DNA of 64,000 nucleotides. It comes from Trichopria drosophilae (Eukaryota > Arthropoda > Insecta > Hymenoptera > Diapriidae). The position numbers and the translations under genes are program-made. The stretch spans positions 93,652,501 through 93,716,500 of the forward strand of contig CM059585.1 in assembly GCA_030407085.1 (NCBI GenBank), given 5' to 3'. The notes beneath the pieces are model-generated. The model saw only the letters and a program-made list of their open reading frames with translations. It was not told the origin of the DNA and did not search any database. Below are positions 24,699 through 36,300 of this stretch, one piece after another; position 1 is the stretch's first letter; the number at the start of each line of letters is the position of its first letter.

Positions 24699-25422
24699 AG
24701 ATAGACCCTTGTTATAAATGGGACTCATTTATTGAAAAAATAAATGTCACATCTTTTAGAACATCGATACATCTTTTTTAGTAATATGCATAACAGCGCA
24801 ATAACTATGGCAAAGAGTCCTGCAGATAGATTCTCGGCATTCCTCTCTTGCTAAAAATCCTATTCTGCACCGTATGCATGGGTTAAAAATCACCTCATTT
24901 TCAGCACAACATCCTGCGAGGCTCGAAAATGCTGACTTTCTACGAGAAGTCTTATAGTGTGAAAGCCCAGTTAGCTTTGATAAAATTACATCGAAATGAA
25001 AGTCCGACTGTACACCTTTAGGTATCTTTCCTTACCATCCGTAATTTCTTAAATTGCAATGGTCCTTAAGCCAAAGCAATGCCTAACTTAAAAATAATCT
25101 TCGATTGGCAGCGATTAACACTTGCCTAAAATCTGATTTCATCCTTCCACATCTCCAAGAATCAACAATCCCTGTTGTAACCAGCAAAAATTAAAAAAAA
25201 ACAGATTGAATCTAATATTCTACTATTGTTCGGTTCCCATCATTGTTGGTGTAATGACAAGATAATGAAATATTCCATACAAAGAAGTGTGACAAAAGAT
25301 GATTTTCCTATGGGATGGAATGACCAGACAATTATATAGTTCTCTTTAAAATAAGCAGTCTCAATGGAATATAATAACGTGTATAGTAACGATAATTGAG
25401 AATAAAAAATGACTAATTGCTA
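24699..25422. repeat. Right arm of the large inverted repeat
   Basis: This is the reverse complement of 23234-23959, ending in CTAATTGCTA at 25422. It is followed at once by the second S segment. Confidence 0.9.
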
Positions 25423-26059
25423 AAAATGCCCTGGACGGCACTCGAAATTACGTTTAAAAAATATTTTATGTAAATTTTTAGGCAGGAGAGAATCACAAAA
25501 TTTTTTTTCTATTTTTGCATGAAAGTGCTCCTTTTTCTGAAGAAAATGATGCTTGTAAAATTAAAGTGTGCAAAGTGAAAGATAGATACACGGAGAAAAA
25601 TAATCAGCAAAATCAGCCGAAAAATCCGCAGATTCTACCAATTTTATCCTATAGGGACAGCTGTTGGAATTCCGTTAGGGATAGCCGATAATTTCAGCTA
25701 AATTTACTGAAAAAGTCCGCAAATTTAACGGAAAAAATCTGCTCATGTAGCGGAAATTTAGAGCTAAGCGCGAATTGAGTAGGGTTAAGGCTACATTAGC
25801 GGAATCAAAACAGCTAAAATTGCATATATTTTCGGCAATTCCAGCCGAAAATTTTAGCTGATATGAATCAGCTAATCCAGCGGAGTCATTTTTCTCCGTG
25901 TATCTTAATTTTAAGAAATTCAATGAATGTGACCTTACGGCCGACATTTGGAAATTTAAAAAAAAATATTCTACCATAATGTTTTTCAAGTCTATACCCT
26001 TCAAATATTTCATTTTAGAGCAATTTGGAGACATCGACCTCAGTTTTGATATTATTGAC
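25423..26059. repeat. Segment S2, direct copy of S1, split by a MITE
   Basis: It matches spacer segment S1 from AAAAATGCCCTGGACGGCAC through CAGTTTTGATATTATTGAC, with substitutions, and is interrupted at 25589-25900 by a TA-flanked element that S1 lacks. S1 therefore serves as the empty-site allele for that insertion. Confidence 0.85.
25589..25900. mobile_element. 312-bp MITE, CACGGAGAAAAAT ends
   Basis: The left end CACGGAGAAAAAT and the right end ATTTTTCTCCGTG are exact inverted repeats. TA flanks both sides (25587-25588, 25901-25902). The uninterrupted relative S1 reads across the site, so insertion into one TA is well supported. The body is full of short words such as CAGCCGAAAATTTTAGCTG and CCGCAAATTTAACGG. 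No transposase is encoded. Confidence 0.9.
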
Positions 26060-26229
26060 GTGGAATGACTCAATGTACAAACAATTTATTATAAACTCTC
26101 CAGAAATCCTCCGTTTGTCTTATATTATATAATTTGTTGTTGATAGAGTAACGTAACATTGGCTGCGGTTATATGGAAGCAAAGTTTTTCGATAATAATT
26201 TTTCTTTAATTATTGTTCAAAGGACCATG
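26060..26229. other. AT-rich DNA, nothing recognised
   Basis: Short AT-rich stretch between S2 and the satellite, with no feature seen. Confidence 0.4.
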
Positions 26230-27620
26230 AAACCATATTTCTTATTGGATCTTTCGCAATAATATGGTAATGAATAAAAAAATCTCTATTTGACATCATG
26301 AAACGTAAATGCTCTTGGGTCCCATTTGGTGATTCTCGTCGGAAACTATTATTCTACGTGATCATTAATAATCACCATCTAATGTCGTAAAAAAAATCTC
26401 CATTTGGTCTCATCTTTCATTCTCACCTGAAACCATATTCAACGCCATCACCCAAAATCATCATTCAAAATCACGAGAAGATCAATAATATTCATTTGCT
26501 ATTCTCGTTCAAAACTACTATAAAGATATTCATCGATCAGCAAAACACCATGTCATTAAAGAAATCGCAATTGGGTTTTATAGGCAATTCCTGATCCATC
26601 ATTCGAAATGATCACCAAACATTAGTATTCGAAATCATGAAAAGAAATCACTTGACTCTATCATGTGACGTTATCATCGAACATCACCAATGGACATCAT
26701 AAAAAAAAGATTTCATTCGGTTCCACGTGCTACTTTCAGTGAAAACCATTATCCGAAGTATTGACCCAACATCACGATTAAGTCTAATTCAAGAAATTAG
26801 CTTTGTGTTTCATTCGCCGTTATAGTCTAGAATCATCCTTGAATGTGATCATCCACGGTGCAATATTCTGAAAGGAAATGACCCCTATGGTATTCACCAC
26901 GGGCACTATACTGTTCGACTTCATTATGCAACAACCCACCATCCAGAAAGAATTCACAAATCTGCTACCAGCATATAAAACCTCCATTAAACGCCATGAT
27001 CCAACAGCACCATCAGACATTATGAAAAGTCGATTTCAATTATTTAGTAATGACCCGGCAGACGGTAAGGCTCTAAGGCTGGGCCCCATGACGATTCCAG
27101 ACCGCAGGGTTGGCCCTTCGAATCTGACATCATGAAAAGAAATCATCCATCTCCTGTTATTTTATGAAATCATTATTCGATGATATTATCCCACTAATCA
27201 ACAGCATAAAAAGATGGCCAATCTGCTGCTCCCATCTGAAAACGAAATTTGACGTCATCGTCTGTAATCACTACTACTTAAAATTATAAAAAATCACCAT
27301 TGGGTTCAACGGCTATTCTCATCTAAAACCATCATTCGACTTAATCTTCTAACATCACCATTCAACACAATGAAGAGAAACACAATTGAATTTCATTGTC
27401 TACTCTCATCAGAAAACATTCAAAGCCATCATCTCAACAAAGAAATAACCGATAGGCTATTCTAATCTGAAAATATCATTCGAGTAATCATCCAACATGA
27501 CCATCAGATATCATGAAAAAAAATCACCGCGGGGTTTCATCTGTTATTTTTTCTATGATTATTACGCGTTATAATACACCTCCATCCGACATCATTATTT
27601 TCCATCTTCACCCACTGCGA
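26230..27620. repeat. Degenerate satellite, units of about 60-95 bp
   Basis: The phrases CATGAAAAGAAATCACC, ATTGGGTTTCATCTGCTATT, CTCATCTGAAAACCATCATT and ATCATCCAACATCACCATC recur in the same order about 16 times. Unit starts lie near 26387, 26478, 26557, 26636, 26698, 27129, 27202, 27292, 27367, 27436 and 27510. The copies are strongly diverged and of unequal length. Frames in it (26878-27135 plus, 26820-27020 minus) are chance products. The central part (26780-27120) is the least regular. Confidence 0.75.
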
Positions 27621-28710
27621 TGAAATATCATCATCGATCATTTTCTTCATTTTCTTTAATTATTACAACTAAAGCAGCCCATTAAAAAAGTAAAGATATT
27701 TGGAAACATATCTGATGCAAAAATAGGACCAAAATTCCACAAATTTTATTTTCCGATTAATTACATAATAATCATCATTCAGCCATTTCCTTTTAATTGT
27801 AATATGAAAATATCATTTTAATTATTCTCTTAAATAAACCACAGAGTGCAGTAACTCGATTTGAAATTCTAAATTTTCGTATCCAGAATACAATGTCCAT
27901 AATCTCAGCTGCGGTCTCCTCGGCACGACATTGGTCGGAGTTTCTAAAGATTTTAGCGCGTAACAATTTCCTCCGTATTCTGACCCGCGCGAATGCATAA
28001 AAATGTCGCATTGAAAAGGATGAATAGGGAAGATGAAGAAGATTAAGGCTTCAGGTGAGTATCCTGCGGATAGTAGGTCGGGCGCGAGGCAAAATCGTGA
28101 TCAGCGCAATTCTGCAAGTGGCTGTATGGACTGGCATAGCGCAATGAGTCCCTCGACTTAATGCGTGTGTCTGTATACTATCCACGTACCACTACAATAC
28201 ACGTCTGTGAGGAGATGCTGTGAGGGTTATTACGTCGCTACATGGAACTATTCTCTCCATCTCTTTCAGTTCCCCTTTCTCCTTCTCCTTCTGTCTCGTA
28301 CAATCTCGCGCTCCCTCGCGGACCTTTTTGTTTTTATCTCAGCATCTCTCAACCTCCGTACTGTATTTACGTCGATGTTTTTCTTTATTTGCCTCTTTAT
28401 TTCTCATGTTTCCTTTTGTTTCCTCTCCGGTTCTGTCCATTCTTCACTACTTAACTCTATTTCAGCTTTACGTTTCGCGCTATACTTTTTCAAATCTGCG
28501 AGTTGGTTCTCTCACACTTTGGCGCCACTTATACATTCTTCGCACATGCTCACTGCCAAGAAATTTGCAATTCAATATCCGGCGTATGCGATCAAATTAC
28601 CGAAAAGAATGAATCTCGGCTGCATGCGACAAACTTCTCACGATACTGGTTGGGAAACCGAACCAGTGATTAGTTATGGCACATGAGACCGGTCTAGTTC
28701 TCGATAGAAA
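27621..28710 (+). promoter_or_regulatory. GC-richer patch, possible exon or promoter region
   Basis: From about 27890 the DNA becomes less AT-rich. The sequence TTCAGGTGAGT at 28050-28060 is a perfect 5' splice-site consensus, preceded by an ATG at 28033 with seven codons. At 28240-28460 the plus strand is strongly pyrimidine-rich. The 173-residue frame 28165-28686 is Ser/Leu/Phe-rich for that reason and matches nothing I know. A first exon of an undetermined gene is possible but not shown. Confidence 0.2.
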
Positions 28711-29041
28711 TGAGGAATTTATGCCCGCGACTCTTTATTTTGCGCGAGATATGATATTAGTATGTAGCACTCTCTGAAGTGTTTCTTATTACGTCAGAAT
28801 ACATTGACCGCAACATTGTTTTGTTTCAATATAGACAGTATTATATTCTATTTAGAACGTCAATGCAGATGTTTATAAATTAGAGACTAGGGCTTAATAA
28901 TACTAAACCATCTCGATATTAATGAATATTTTGTTAAATCGGTGGTACGCTCCTCATGTCAATGAAATGAAAGAATCTGGTTGCAGGAACCAAATATAAT
29001 TTCTTCTCATGTTGACGTTTCAACCGCTCCCTTCCTCTAAA
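28711..29041. other. AT-rich DNA, nothing recognised
   Basis: No gene or repeat boundary seen. Confidence 0.4.
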
Positions 29042-29242
29042 GTCCGGTTAGATTTGAGATACTAACTGGGCTATGATCGGATGCCAGCTAGGTTATCCTA
29101 GTTGTATTCGAAATACCAATGCATCGTGCTAATCCGGCTGGATTCCAGCCAGAAACCGCCTCGAATTTTTAGTGGGGTTAACCAAGCCGGAACCCAGTTG
29201 GGACTCGATTCAATTGGGGTCAAATCGGGCCAATTCTATCGG
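29042..29242. repeat. CCGGCTGGATTCCAGCC word-repeat module
   Basis: ACTGGGCTATGATCGGATGCC, CCGGCTGGATTCCAGCCAG, CCGGAACCCAGTTGGG and variants recur within 200 bp, and TTTTTAGTGGGG lies inside. The build is like the CCTGATCAGG modules but with a different word. No coding signal. Confidence 0.45.
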
Positions 29243-31044
29243 AGTACGTTTACTGTCGAGACATGTCGCTCAAGACTCCCGTACTCCCCATGTTTGCAAT
29301 GTGCGTGTTTTTGGATATTTTTTTTTGTAAATACATTATGCACATCTTCGTAATAGACGTATCCCTATTATCATAACACATAACACAGCATTGACACATT
29401 AGCCTATTGACGTCTAAGGGAGCGCACAATGTTTTAGTGCTTTCATTTTGTATTAAAAAAAAATTTTTTAATTTCTCTGAAATAATTTTTTACCTCAAAG
29501 TGATTTTCAGATTCTCCTTCTTTCATATTTTAAACTAACATTTGGTCATTGCTAACTCAAACACAGTTGTGCCACATTTTATGCAAGAAGACCCGATTTA
29601 TTAAAGAAATTCTGTTTTTAATCGCAATTTTCCAACGGAAGCCAAGGGGAATTTGCGATTAAAATCTATAATATCGCATTCTTGAATCGTAAGCTATCAG
29701 AATTCATGGTTACTTCATATGAATTGAAGATGGTGGACAACGAAATGGCGTCCCAGCCTAAAAATGTATAAGTCTTTTAGATATTACAAAACTTAGTAAT
29801 TATTTTTATGAATGTTACTTTTTGAAAATTATCTAATTTTGGCTGACATATTTTCATCGACCGGCAGGAAAATCGGCATTCGGGGATTTCGAACGACCCT
29901 GATTATGAACGTGATGTCTGGTGATAATAGTTTTTTAATGTCTAAGAGCATTATATACCTTCTTTGTTTACTCTTGGGTGACATTATGATGTCTACCATC
30001 TTGAATTTCGCAAATTATGATAGCCAACGAATCGAGTGCGCAACGTTTTAGATTGTCGCTACAAATTGAACTAAGTTTCTGTAGGAAAATAGTCATTACA
30101 AATTTGGTTTCTCTTATAAAATTGGCGTTTTCTTGCATAAAATATACGATAACTTTATTTGAGGTAACAATAACCACATTTTAGCTTTAGAATCTGAAAC
30201 AGGGATAATTTTTACGTCCAAAATGATCGCGGACAAATTTTTTAACAATTTTTCTCATTTCATACGAGAACTGGAAAGTTGTAAATTTTGAGATAGATAT
30301 TTGTAAACTGACTGCGAAGTAAATATTCGTTCCGAACGATATCTTTAAGAAGCGAAGTGCACATAACCTTTGAAGCACACATTTTTCATTACATGGAAAA
30401 CAGTTGGAATTGAAAAAATGAAAAAAAAAGCTGCTTACAAATATGATCTCAGATTCTCAAACTTCAAAATGGCGGAACGAAGCAACACTGAAATGTAAAA
30501 AATTGCTTGATCCTAATGAAACTCGAAAGGTTTTCTGCATTACTACCAATGTGTCCTCAGATTTCTAAACTTTAAAATGGTGAGTCCATATATTTCTGCC
30601 ATTTCAAATATATTGCGAGAAACATCTGAATTCATCGTAACCACTTTGCATTCCAAGTAAAATTATAATTGTCATTTTCATCACAACAGAATTCTTCAAA
30701 AATACGGCCGAATTGTCAGAAGAAAACTGTCTGTTATGAACACAAATCAAAGTATATCAAAAAATGAACCTTTTGAAAGACTTAACCTCATTGTTTTAAA
30801 AAATGCAACACGTTAGAAAAATTCTAAGCATACAAGGGTTTAAACATAACAAAATTAGACAATTGTGGGAGCACTACCATTTTTAGCAGAGCAAAGTAAT
30901 TCTAAGTGGTACTTGAAGTGTCAAAGACGAAATGTTTGTCATTAAATAGTTTGTACTTGGTTTGTATAACTATAGCTAAATCAGCAAACGAATATTTCCA
31001 CAGCCAATTTATTTCATACTCCAGTAAAAGTATTTTTTACATAT
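29243..31044. other. AT-rich DNA with old diverged repeats
   Basis: Phrases such as CTACCATCTTGAATTTCGCA (about 29993) and CAAAATGGCGGAACGAAGC (about 30465) are of the type seen in other decayed elements of the window. The small frames are unsupported. Confidence 0.35.
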
Positions 31045-31295
31045 ACCCCGTCGGTCACACTGAACCTATATTTTTGATCCTCCGGCCGTAAAACTCGATT
31101 TCTCGGCCTAGGGCGAAACCTTCGGCCGCGAATTATCGAGTTCTATACGCCAATCAGATAAAAAAATACATTATTGTCATGGGCGAAATATCGATCTCCG
31201 ACGAATGTCATTGTTACCCTCACTTCGGTCAGGCGATAAACTTTACAATCGTCGATGATCCATAATTGCGCCCTTGGCACATAATGTACTATTAT
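31045..31295. repeat. Compound palindrome, CGGCCGTAAAACTCGA word
   Basis: CTCCGGCCGTAAAACTCGAT is followed by TCTCGGCC and by CTTCGGCCGCGAATTATCGAG. Then GGGCGAAATATCGATC and its partner AATTGCGCCC enclose the right half. It ends in ATAATGTACTATTA (31281-31294), the boundary word shared with other members. Confidence 0.5.
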
Positions 31296-34200
31296 TGAAA
31301 CTCCCACGTTTGTTTTAAATTAGATTATTGGCATACAACGAATGCGGTGAAGCAATGTTTGGAAAATATCGTTCCTTATGTTCTTGAAGGTACCTTTTCT
31401 AAAGGCAGGGTACCATAAGTTATTGAAGATAAGTAGGGTTAGAATATTTTTTATTTCTGAAAAATGGCGACGGACTGAGATATTATTTTTATACTTAGTA
31501 GTTTCAAAAGAACTAAAACTTAAAGAAAGGAAAAACTTAATTCAGAAGAAACGTTGTGTTAGAATTTCTATATATTTATTCGTTTAAAATGTGATTTGAT
31601 GGAACACGAATATGAACACTTCATAAATTGGCTAGTTTCTTACTAAATAATAATACCGTAGTTTTGTTATCTTCTCTATGAGTATTCTAAAATTCGTGAC
31701 CATATACTCTGGTATTGTTATCGTGCAGGGAATTGCAGATTACGTAGAGTAGCTCGAAACGTTAACTTCTAAATGCCCTTTGAATTGATAAAATACTGCA
31801 AAAAAGAATTCTGAATTCCCTAAAATACCTTCAGTTTACGTAAAAGAACGTTGGAGTTGGACTCCCTTATGTGGAGGACTGCTCTGAGAATCCGGGAAAG
31901 AGAACCGTATAATTGCTTTGTGCTCCCTTGTGTGCTTTCATCATCTACTCGAGTCCTTTTCGACAGTTCTCAAGACGTCTGCATAGTTGTAGTTCTTGCG
32001 GAAGAGCAGAAACAATTTCACATTTTCAAAGTCAAATTCAAATTAGCGTAATTATAAGTGTCCCAAGAGAGCTATTAAATGGTCGTTATGTTAAATTTGC
32101 TGAAAGCACATCCAAAATCGTTTTAAATTACTTTGACGGCGAATTTCAATATACAAACAAGAAATTATGATATTCCATTCTGTACCGCTTCGGATACTTC
32201 AGATTTCATAAAAGGTAGAAATGTGCATAACTGCATTTCCCATTCTCCCATTCTCGCTTGCTGGCACTCCGTTCCCATATACTTTCTTTATCTCTGATAG
32301 TGAAAACAATCTCTAAATTGTACCTGATCTCTCGAGTTCTGGAAAACGGGTGAATGTATAAGTGGCAATTTCATGCAGCAAAACCAGCGAAGCTTCCCCT
32401 AATCCGCCGAAAGCGAAACAGCGAAACGCAGCCGTTCGTTTCCACCTTATCATGAAAACGAATTTCATCCAGCAAACGAGTCTCCCCAAGTTCAGAATTT
32501 GAGTATATAACTGGTTTCTGCTTTGGTCAGCTATTGAAGTGTACATTATACACGTCACAATGTTGCCTTGCGCGTTTTTTAATTTTTTACTACTCGTTTT
32601 AGATGAATGTGGTAATTGGAGGTAATTGGAGAATCCTCAGTGACTAATTGATTCATGAATTTCGTTAATTATCATGTAGTCATCAATTATGCTTACCCGA
32701 CTATCACGGCAGCAACTTTGTCATCACAGAGAAACTGGTAGCAATTGCACCGAATCGCTTACAAACAATACATGATAAGAAATTTTGTAGAAAAAAAATT
32801 AATATATAATATAATTGCTGCTATTCCCTAGCTCCTGCTACTAAAATGTAGTAGATGCCTTTTTTCGGTACTACATTACATTGATTATCGGAATATAGGT
32901 AGAAGTCATTTAGAACTTTTAGAATTCGTTAGATTACTCGAGAATTTATGAAATTTCTCACTGAACACGTTTTAAAATTTCTAAAATTGCGGAAGTTATT
33001 AATTAGTCGAATGGAACCCGTAAGAAATGTTGTTTTTAAACATAATACCGAGATATCGCACAATAAAAATAAACCAAAACTCGTGTGTCCGAAAAGTTAT
33101 ATTTTAAGATATTAGGCACTTCGAAAAAATAATAAACAAATAAAAAAAATAAACAACTATAAGTATGAAAGAAAAGAAAGTGCGTTCCTTTTGAACTAAT
33201 AGTTTTCAATTTTAAAAGTTAAAAGTTAGCGATTAAAATGTTATGATACATGGGCCTATTTTCATTGCAGTCTATAGAAATATGCTATCAATTTCTACTA
33301 ATTATGCGACTAAACTGCTGGGAAATTGTGTAATGTGATATCAAATGTCTATTTGTCCGACGTAACCTCACTTTTCTTGGAAATATGACCTATAAAGGGG
33401 ATATTGTGAGTATTAGCATTTTTAAAGGCAAAATATATAAGAAATTATATATAGCTCGTTTTGAACAACATTTTAATAAGTTGCAACTTTCGGAGCCATT
33501 ATCTCAAAAATTGCGACAGAGCGAGAGAGAAAATATCGTACTTATCTTTTTATAGATTTTTGCATTTCCTACAACTCTTGTTTGACATAATTTGCGCAAT
33601 AATGGGTCATTAAAAAATTACAGGCATTTTTAAATAAAATTAGGCCTATTTTGTAAAAAATACAGCTTTCTCCATCGCCGATTTTCGGCGATTTTGGATA
33701 TGTTTTTTCACTTATTTTTTTTAGTAATTATCATGACAAAATCGGTATGGTTGCAATTTTTCCTGGTTACCCTCTATTTTTTCGTTGGTTTCCTGGACTA
33801 GATGCATCGAATCCGAATATGAATATTCACTCGTTTTTTTTCACAATCCATACACTTTTAGGTTATGTATACAATAGTATACATATACTTTCAAACTGCG
33901 ATGGAAGACTGGAGACAAGTGTCTAAAGCAAAGTGATATTTACGTCGCCTTTTGAGACATTCGAAAATGTAAAAATATGTACAAATGTGTCTAAAATTGA
34001 GAAAGCTGTTTTTACAGTGTAGACGTTGACGATATAATAAATGAAATTCTTACAACGCTTCAAGGCTAGAATACATTAGTTAAATTTTGAGTCCAAATCG
34101 TCATGAAAAAGAATCATATTTCGTTTTCGTGATAGGGCTTTCGAGAAGTATTGCTATCAGTAGAACAAAAAATGCATCATCATCATTCGATAATATATCG

Positions 34201-35149
34201 TAATTCTATGCTGAAAATTGCTGAATTGATAGGTCACTGATTTGATTATAACACAGGCCAGCAAATAACTGGGTCATGTCAGTTTGCGTATAATCCGAAT
34301 CCAAGGTCAGAATTGATCTATCACGTCAGGATTATAAGATATTTGAGGTTATGCACCAACAAAAATACGGTTTTTGTCTAATTCTGAAGGTATGTACAGA
34401 AAACACATCATTTTGATGCGAGTTCCCATTGGTTGGATCATATTGTTCTACTCTTTCGTTTTAATTTAAGAGCAGCATAGTTCAATTGCCATTTTTCTTT
34501 CACCAAGTTACGTCGTTTTGAAATTACGAGATACATCCCATCGGTGTCATGAGAATTTGCATTAAATACTTTGAGGCAGGTACATTTTTGGGGTATTTTC
34601 TTCTGAAAAGTTCTACTCGGGGGTGTATGGCGTTGCCGAAAACGAATTTGAAGTCGGGATTTTAACATTTTCGAATGGCTGATTCAAAATGGTCTAGAAA
34701 ATAGTTTTCAAGAAATATTCACAATATATAAACGTGTTTTGAGATATAAATATTCAAATTTTATACAGTTGTTTATATTTATATAGGGTTTAGGACGTTT
34801 AATTTGACCTTCAATTTATCCTCCACGAGTATTTTAAAGTAAATTTTGTTTACATTTATGTCATAATTTCAAAGTAGTATATCTTAGCGACGAAAAATGA
34901 AGGGAACTCTACCACTTTCATATTAAAAAGAAAGAGGAGTACTACATGACCCAACTAAAAAACTAAAAGAAAACCCCAGAAATACATTGTATCTTCCGTA
35001 TACAATCTCAAAAGCACCCAAAATTAATTTTTTAGTAAATGACCCTTCGCTTTTGAATAACAGAACCATGTTGGTCTGTGTATTTGAACATACACCCATT
35101 GTTCTTCGTTAAGTGTAAATTTCGGCCGTTTACCAACGGTGCGTTTTCT
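31296..35149. other. Long AT-rich stretch
   Basis: No gene identified. A slightly GC-richer patch at 32215-32470 and plus-strand frames at 31851-32170 have no recognisable protein content. The phrase TATCACGTCAGGATTATAAGATAT near 34320 relates to one near 15356. Otherwise nothing. Confidence 0.4.
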
Positions 35150-35314
35150 TAAATAATATTTTCCTAACTGCGTGCGCAAAATTGAATTTTGCGCACTGAA
35201 ATGCGTGCGCAAAATAGCCCATTCCCGCACTGGTCCGAGAATGTATTTTGCGCACTCAGTTGCGTGCGCAAAATCAAATTTATTTTGCGCACTTGTTGCG
35301 TAATGTACTATTAT
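35150..35314. repeat. Compound palindrome, GTGCGCAAAAT word
   Basis: GTGCGCAAAAT and ATTTTGCGCAC alternate: GTGCGCAAAATTGAATTTTG CGCAC first, then GTGCGCAAAAT, TATTTTGCGCACTCAGTTGC, GTGCGCAAAATC and TATTTTGCGCAC. That makes three copies of each orientation in about 130 bp. It ends in TAATGTACTATTA at 35301-35313. This is the clearest member of the family. The 144-residue minus-strand frame over it is a by-product. Confidence 0.75.
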
Positions 35315-36109
35315 AACCACAGAACTATGACCAGAGACTTGTCTACAAGAACAAAAAAAATGATTATTTAGTAACTTTACAAATATACGAGCATCACGAG
35401 CATCATGATAAACTGCCATTAGAATTCTGTAATATAAGTTACATCGTCGACAACACAAAAAATCAATGAATGCAGACTTTTATAAAAATGGGGACATTTG
35501 GACATTTTCGTCTTCAAGCCGCCATATTGGGTAACGCCATTTTGAAATTTTATTTTGGCGCTCGTACATTTTGAAGTTTAGGGTCCGAGGCCGAGAGATT
35601 GTCACATTATATAGTGACCTCCTCACCCAATTTCGACGCGAAATTGTTGATCGAAAAAAAAATTACCGTGAAAAAATCCGACTTTTTGTTAAATAATCAA
35701 TTGTATTTTTAGGATCGTATTTTTTCAAAATTTTAAGGTGACAATCGGAAAGTACGATGAATTTTACGTTAGAAATGATAAGTCCAAAATTTTTTCAACG
35801 TTGATAACCCTTCACAACTTAGAGCTGAAATGTTTAAAAAATATTCGTCCTTCTAGGACTTAATGGGTTAAGTCACAAACAGAATTCCCTCCATTCATTT
35901 GTAATTTATATTCATAATTTAAATTCACAAATGTCTTCACTCGCGTATACTCGAGAAGCGAATTGTGATACAAATTTCAAATTAACATTTTTGCACCTAT
36001 CGTGATAAAACACAACGTTCGCATGACGGAAGTAACCCAGTACATCTGATTGGACTGCAGGTACTTCCGATTAACTTTTTGTTGTTATTAATAGTATATT
36101 ATGAAATTA
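35315..36109. other. AT-rich DNA, decayed repeat remains
   Basis: The phrases CAAGCCGCCATATTGGG and CGCCATTTTGAAATTTTATT (35510-35560) resemble phrases in other decayed elements. No gene. Confidence 0.35.
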
Positions 36110-36300
36110 GTGCGTAAAAGTTCATTCTACGAATGTGAACGGTTGCGGCCCGAGCCGAAGCCGAGGGTCGTAATCACATTCGCAGAATAAACATTTACGA
36201 ACGTGTTTCATACAATATTTAATGTCACTTGAGTGCGTAAAATGCGACCGAAATATGTCAAAAGTGTGTAAAATAGCATTTGACGCATCGAATGGCATAA
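36110..36300. repeat. Compound palindrome, TGCGTAAAAG word
   Basis: GTGCGTAAAAGTTCATTCTACGAATGTGA is mirrored by TCACATTCGCAGAATAAACA TTTACGAAC around the GC-rich core GCCCGAGCCGAAGCCGAGGG. A second unit follows with GTGCGTAAAATGC, GTGTGTAAAAT and TTTGACGCATC. Its core belongs to the CCCGAG...CGAGG class seen at other members. Confidence 0.6.

Noticed and set aside
26878..27135. Gene within the satellite
   Set aside because: The frame lies inside degenerate satellite DNA and has no known motif.
28165..28686. 173-residue protein gene
   Set aside because: The frame follows a pyrimidine-rich tract with two other overlapping open frames and low-complexity product. No domain is recognised.
35150..35314. 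CRISPR array
   Set aside because: The words alternate in orientation, spacing is irregular and the genome is eukaryotic. There is no repeat-spacer layout and no cas gene.
35024..35458. 144-residue minus-strand gene
   Set aside because: It spans the GTGCGCAAAAT palindromes, so its open frame results from repeated words.
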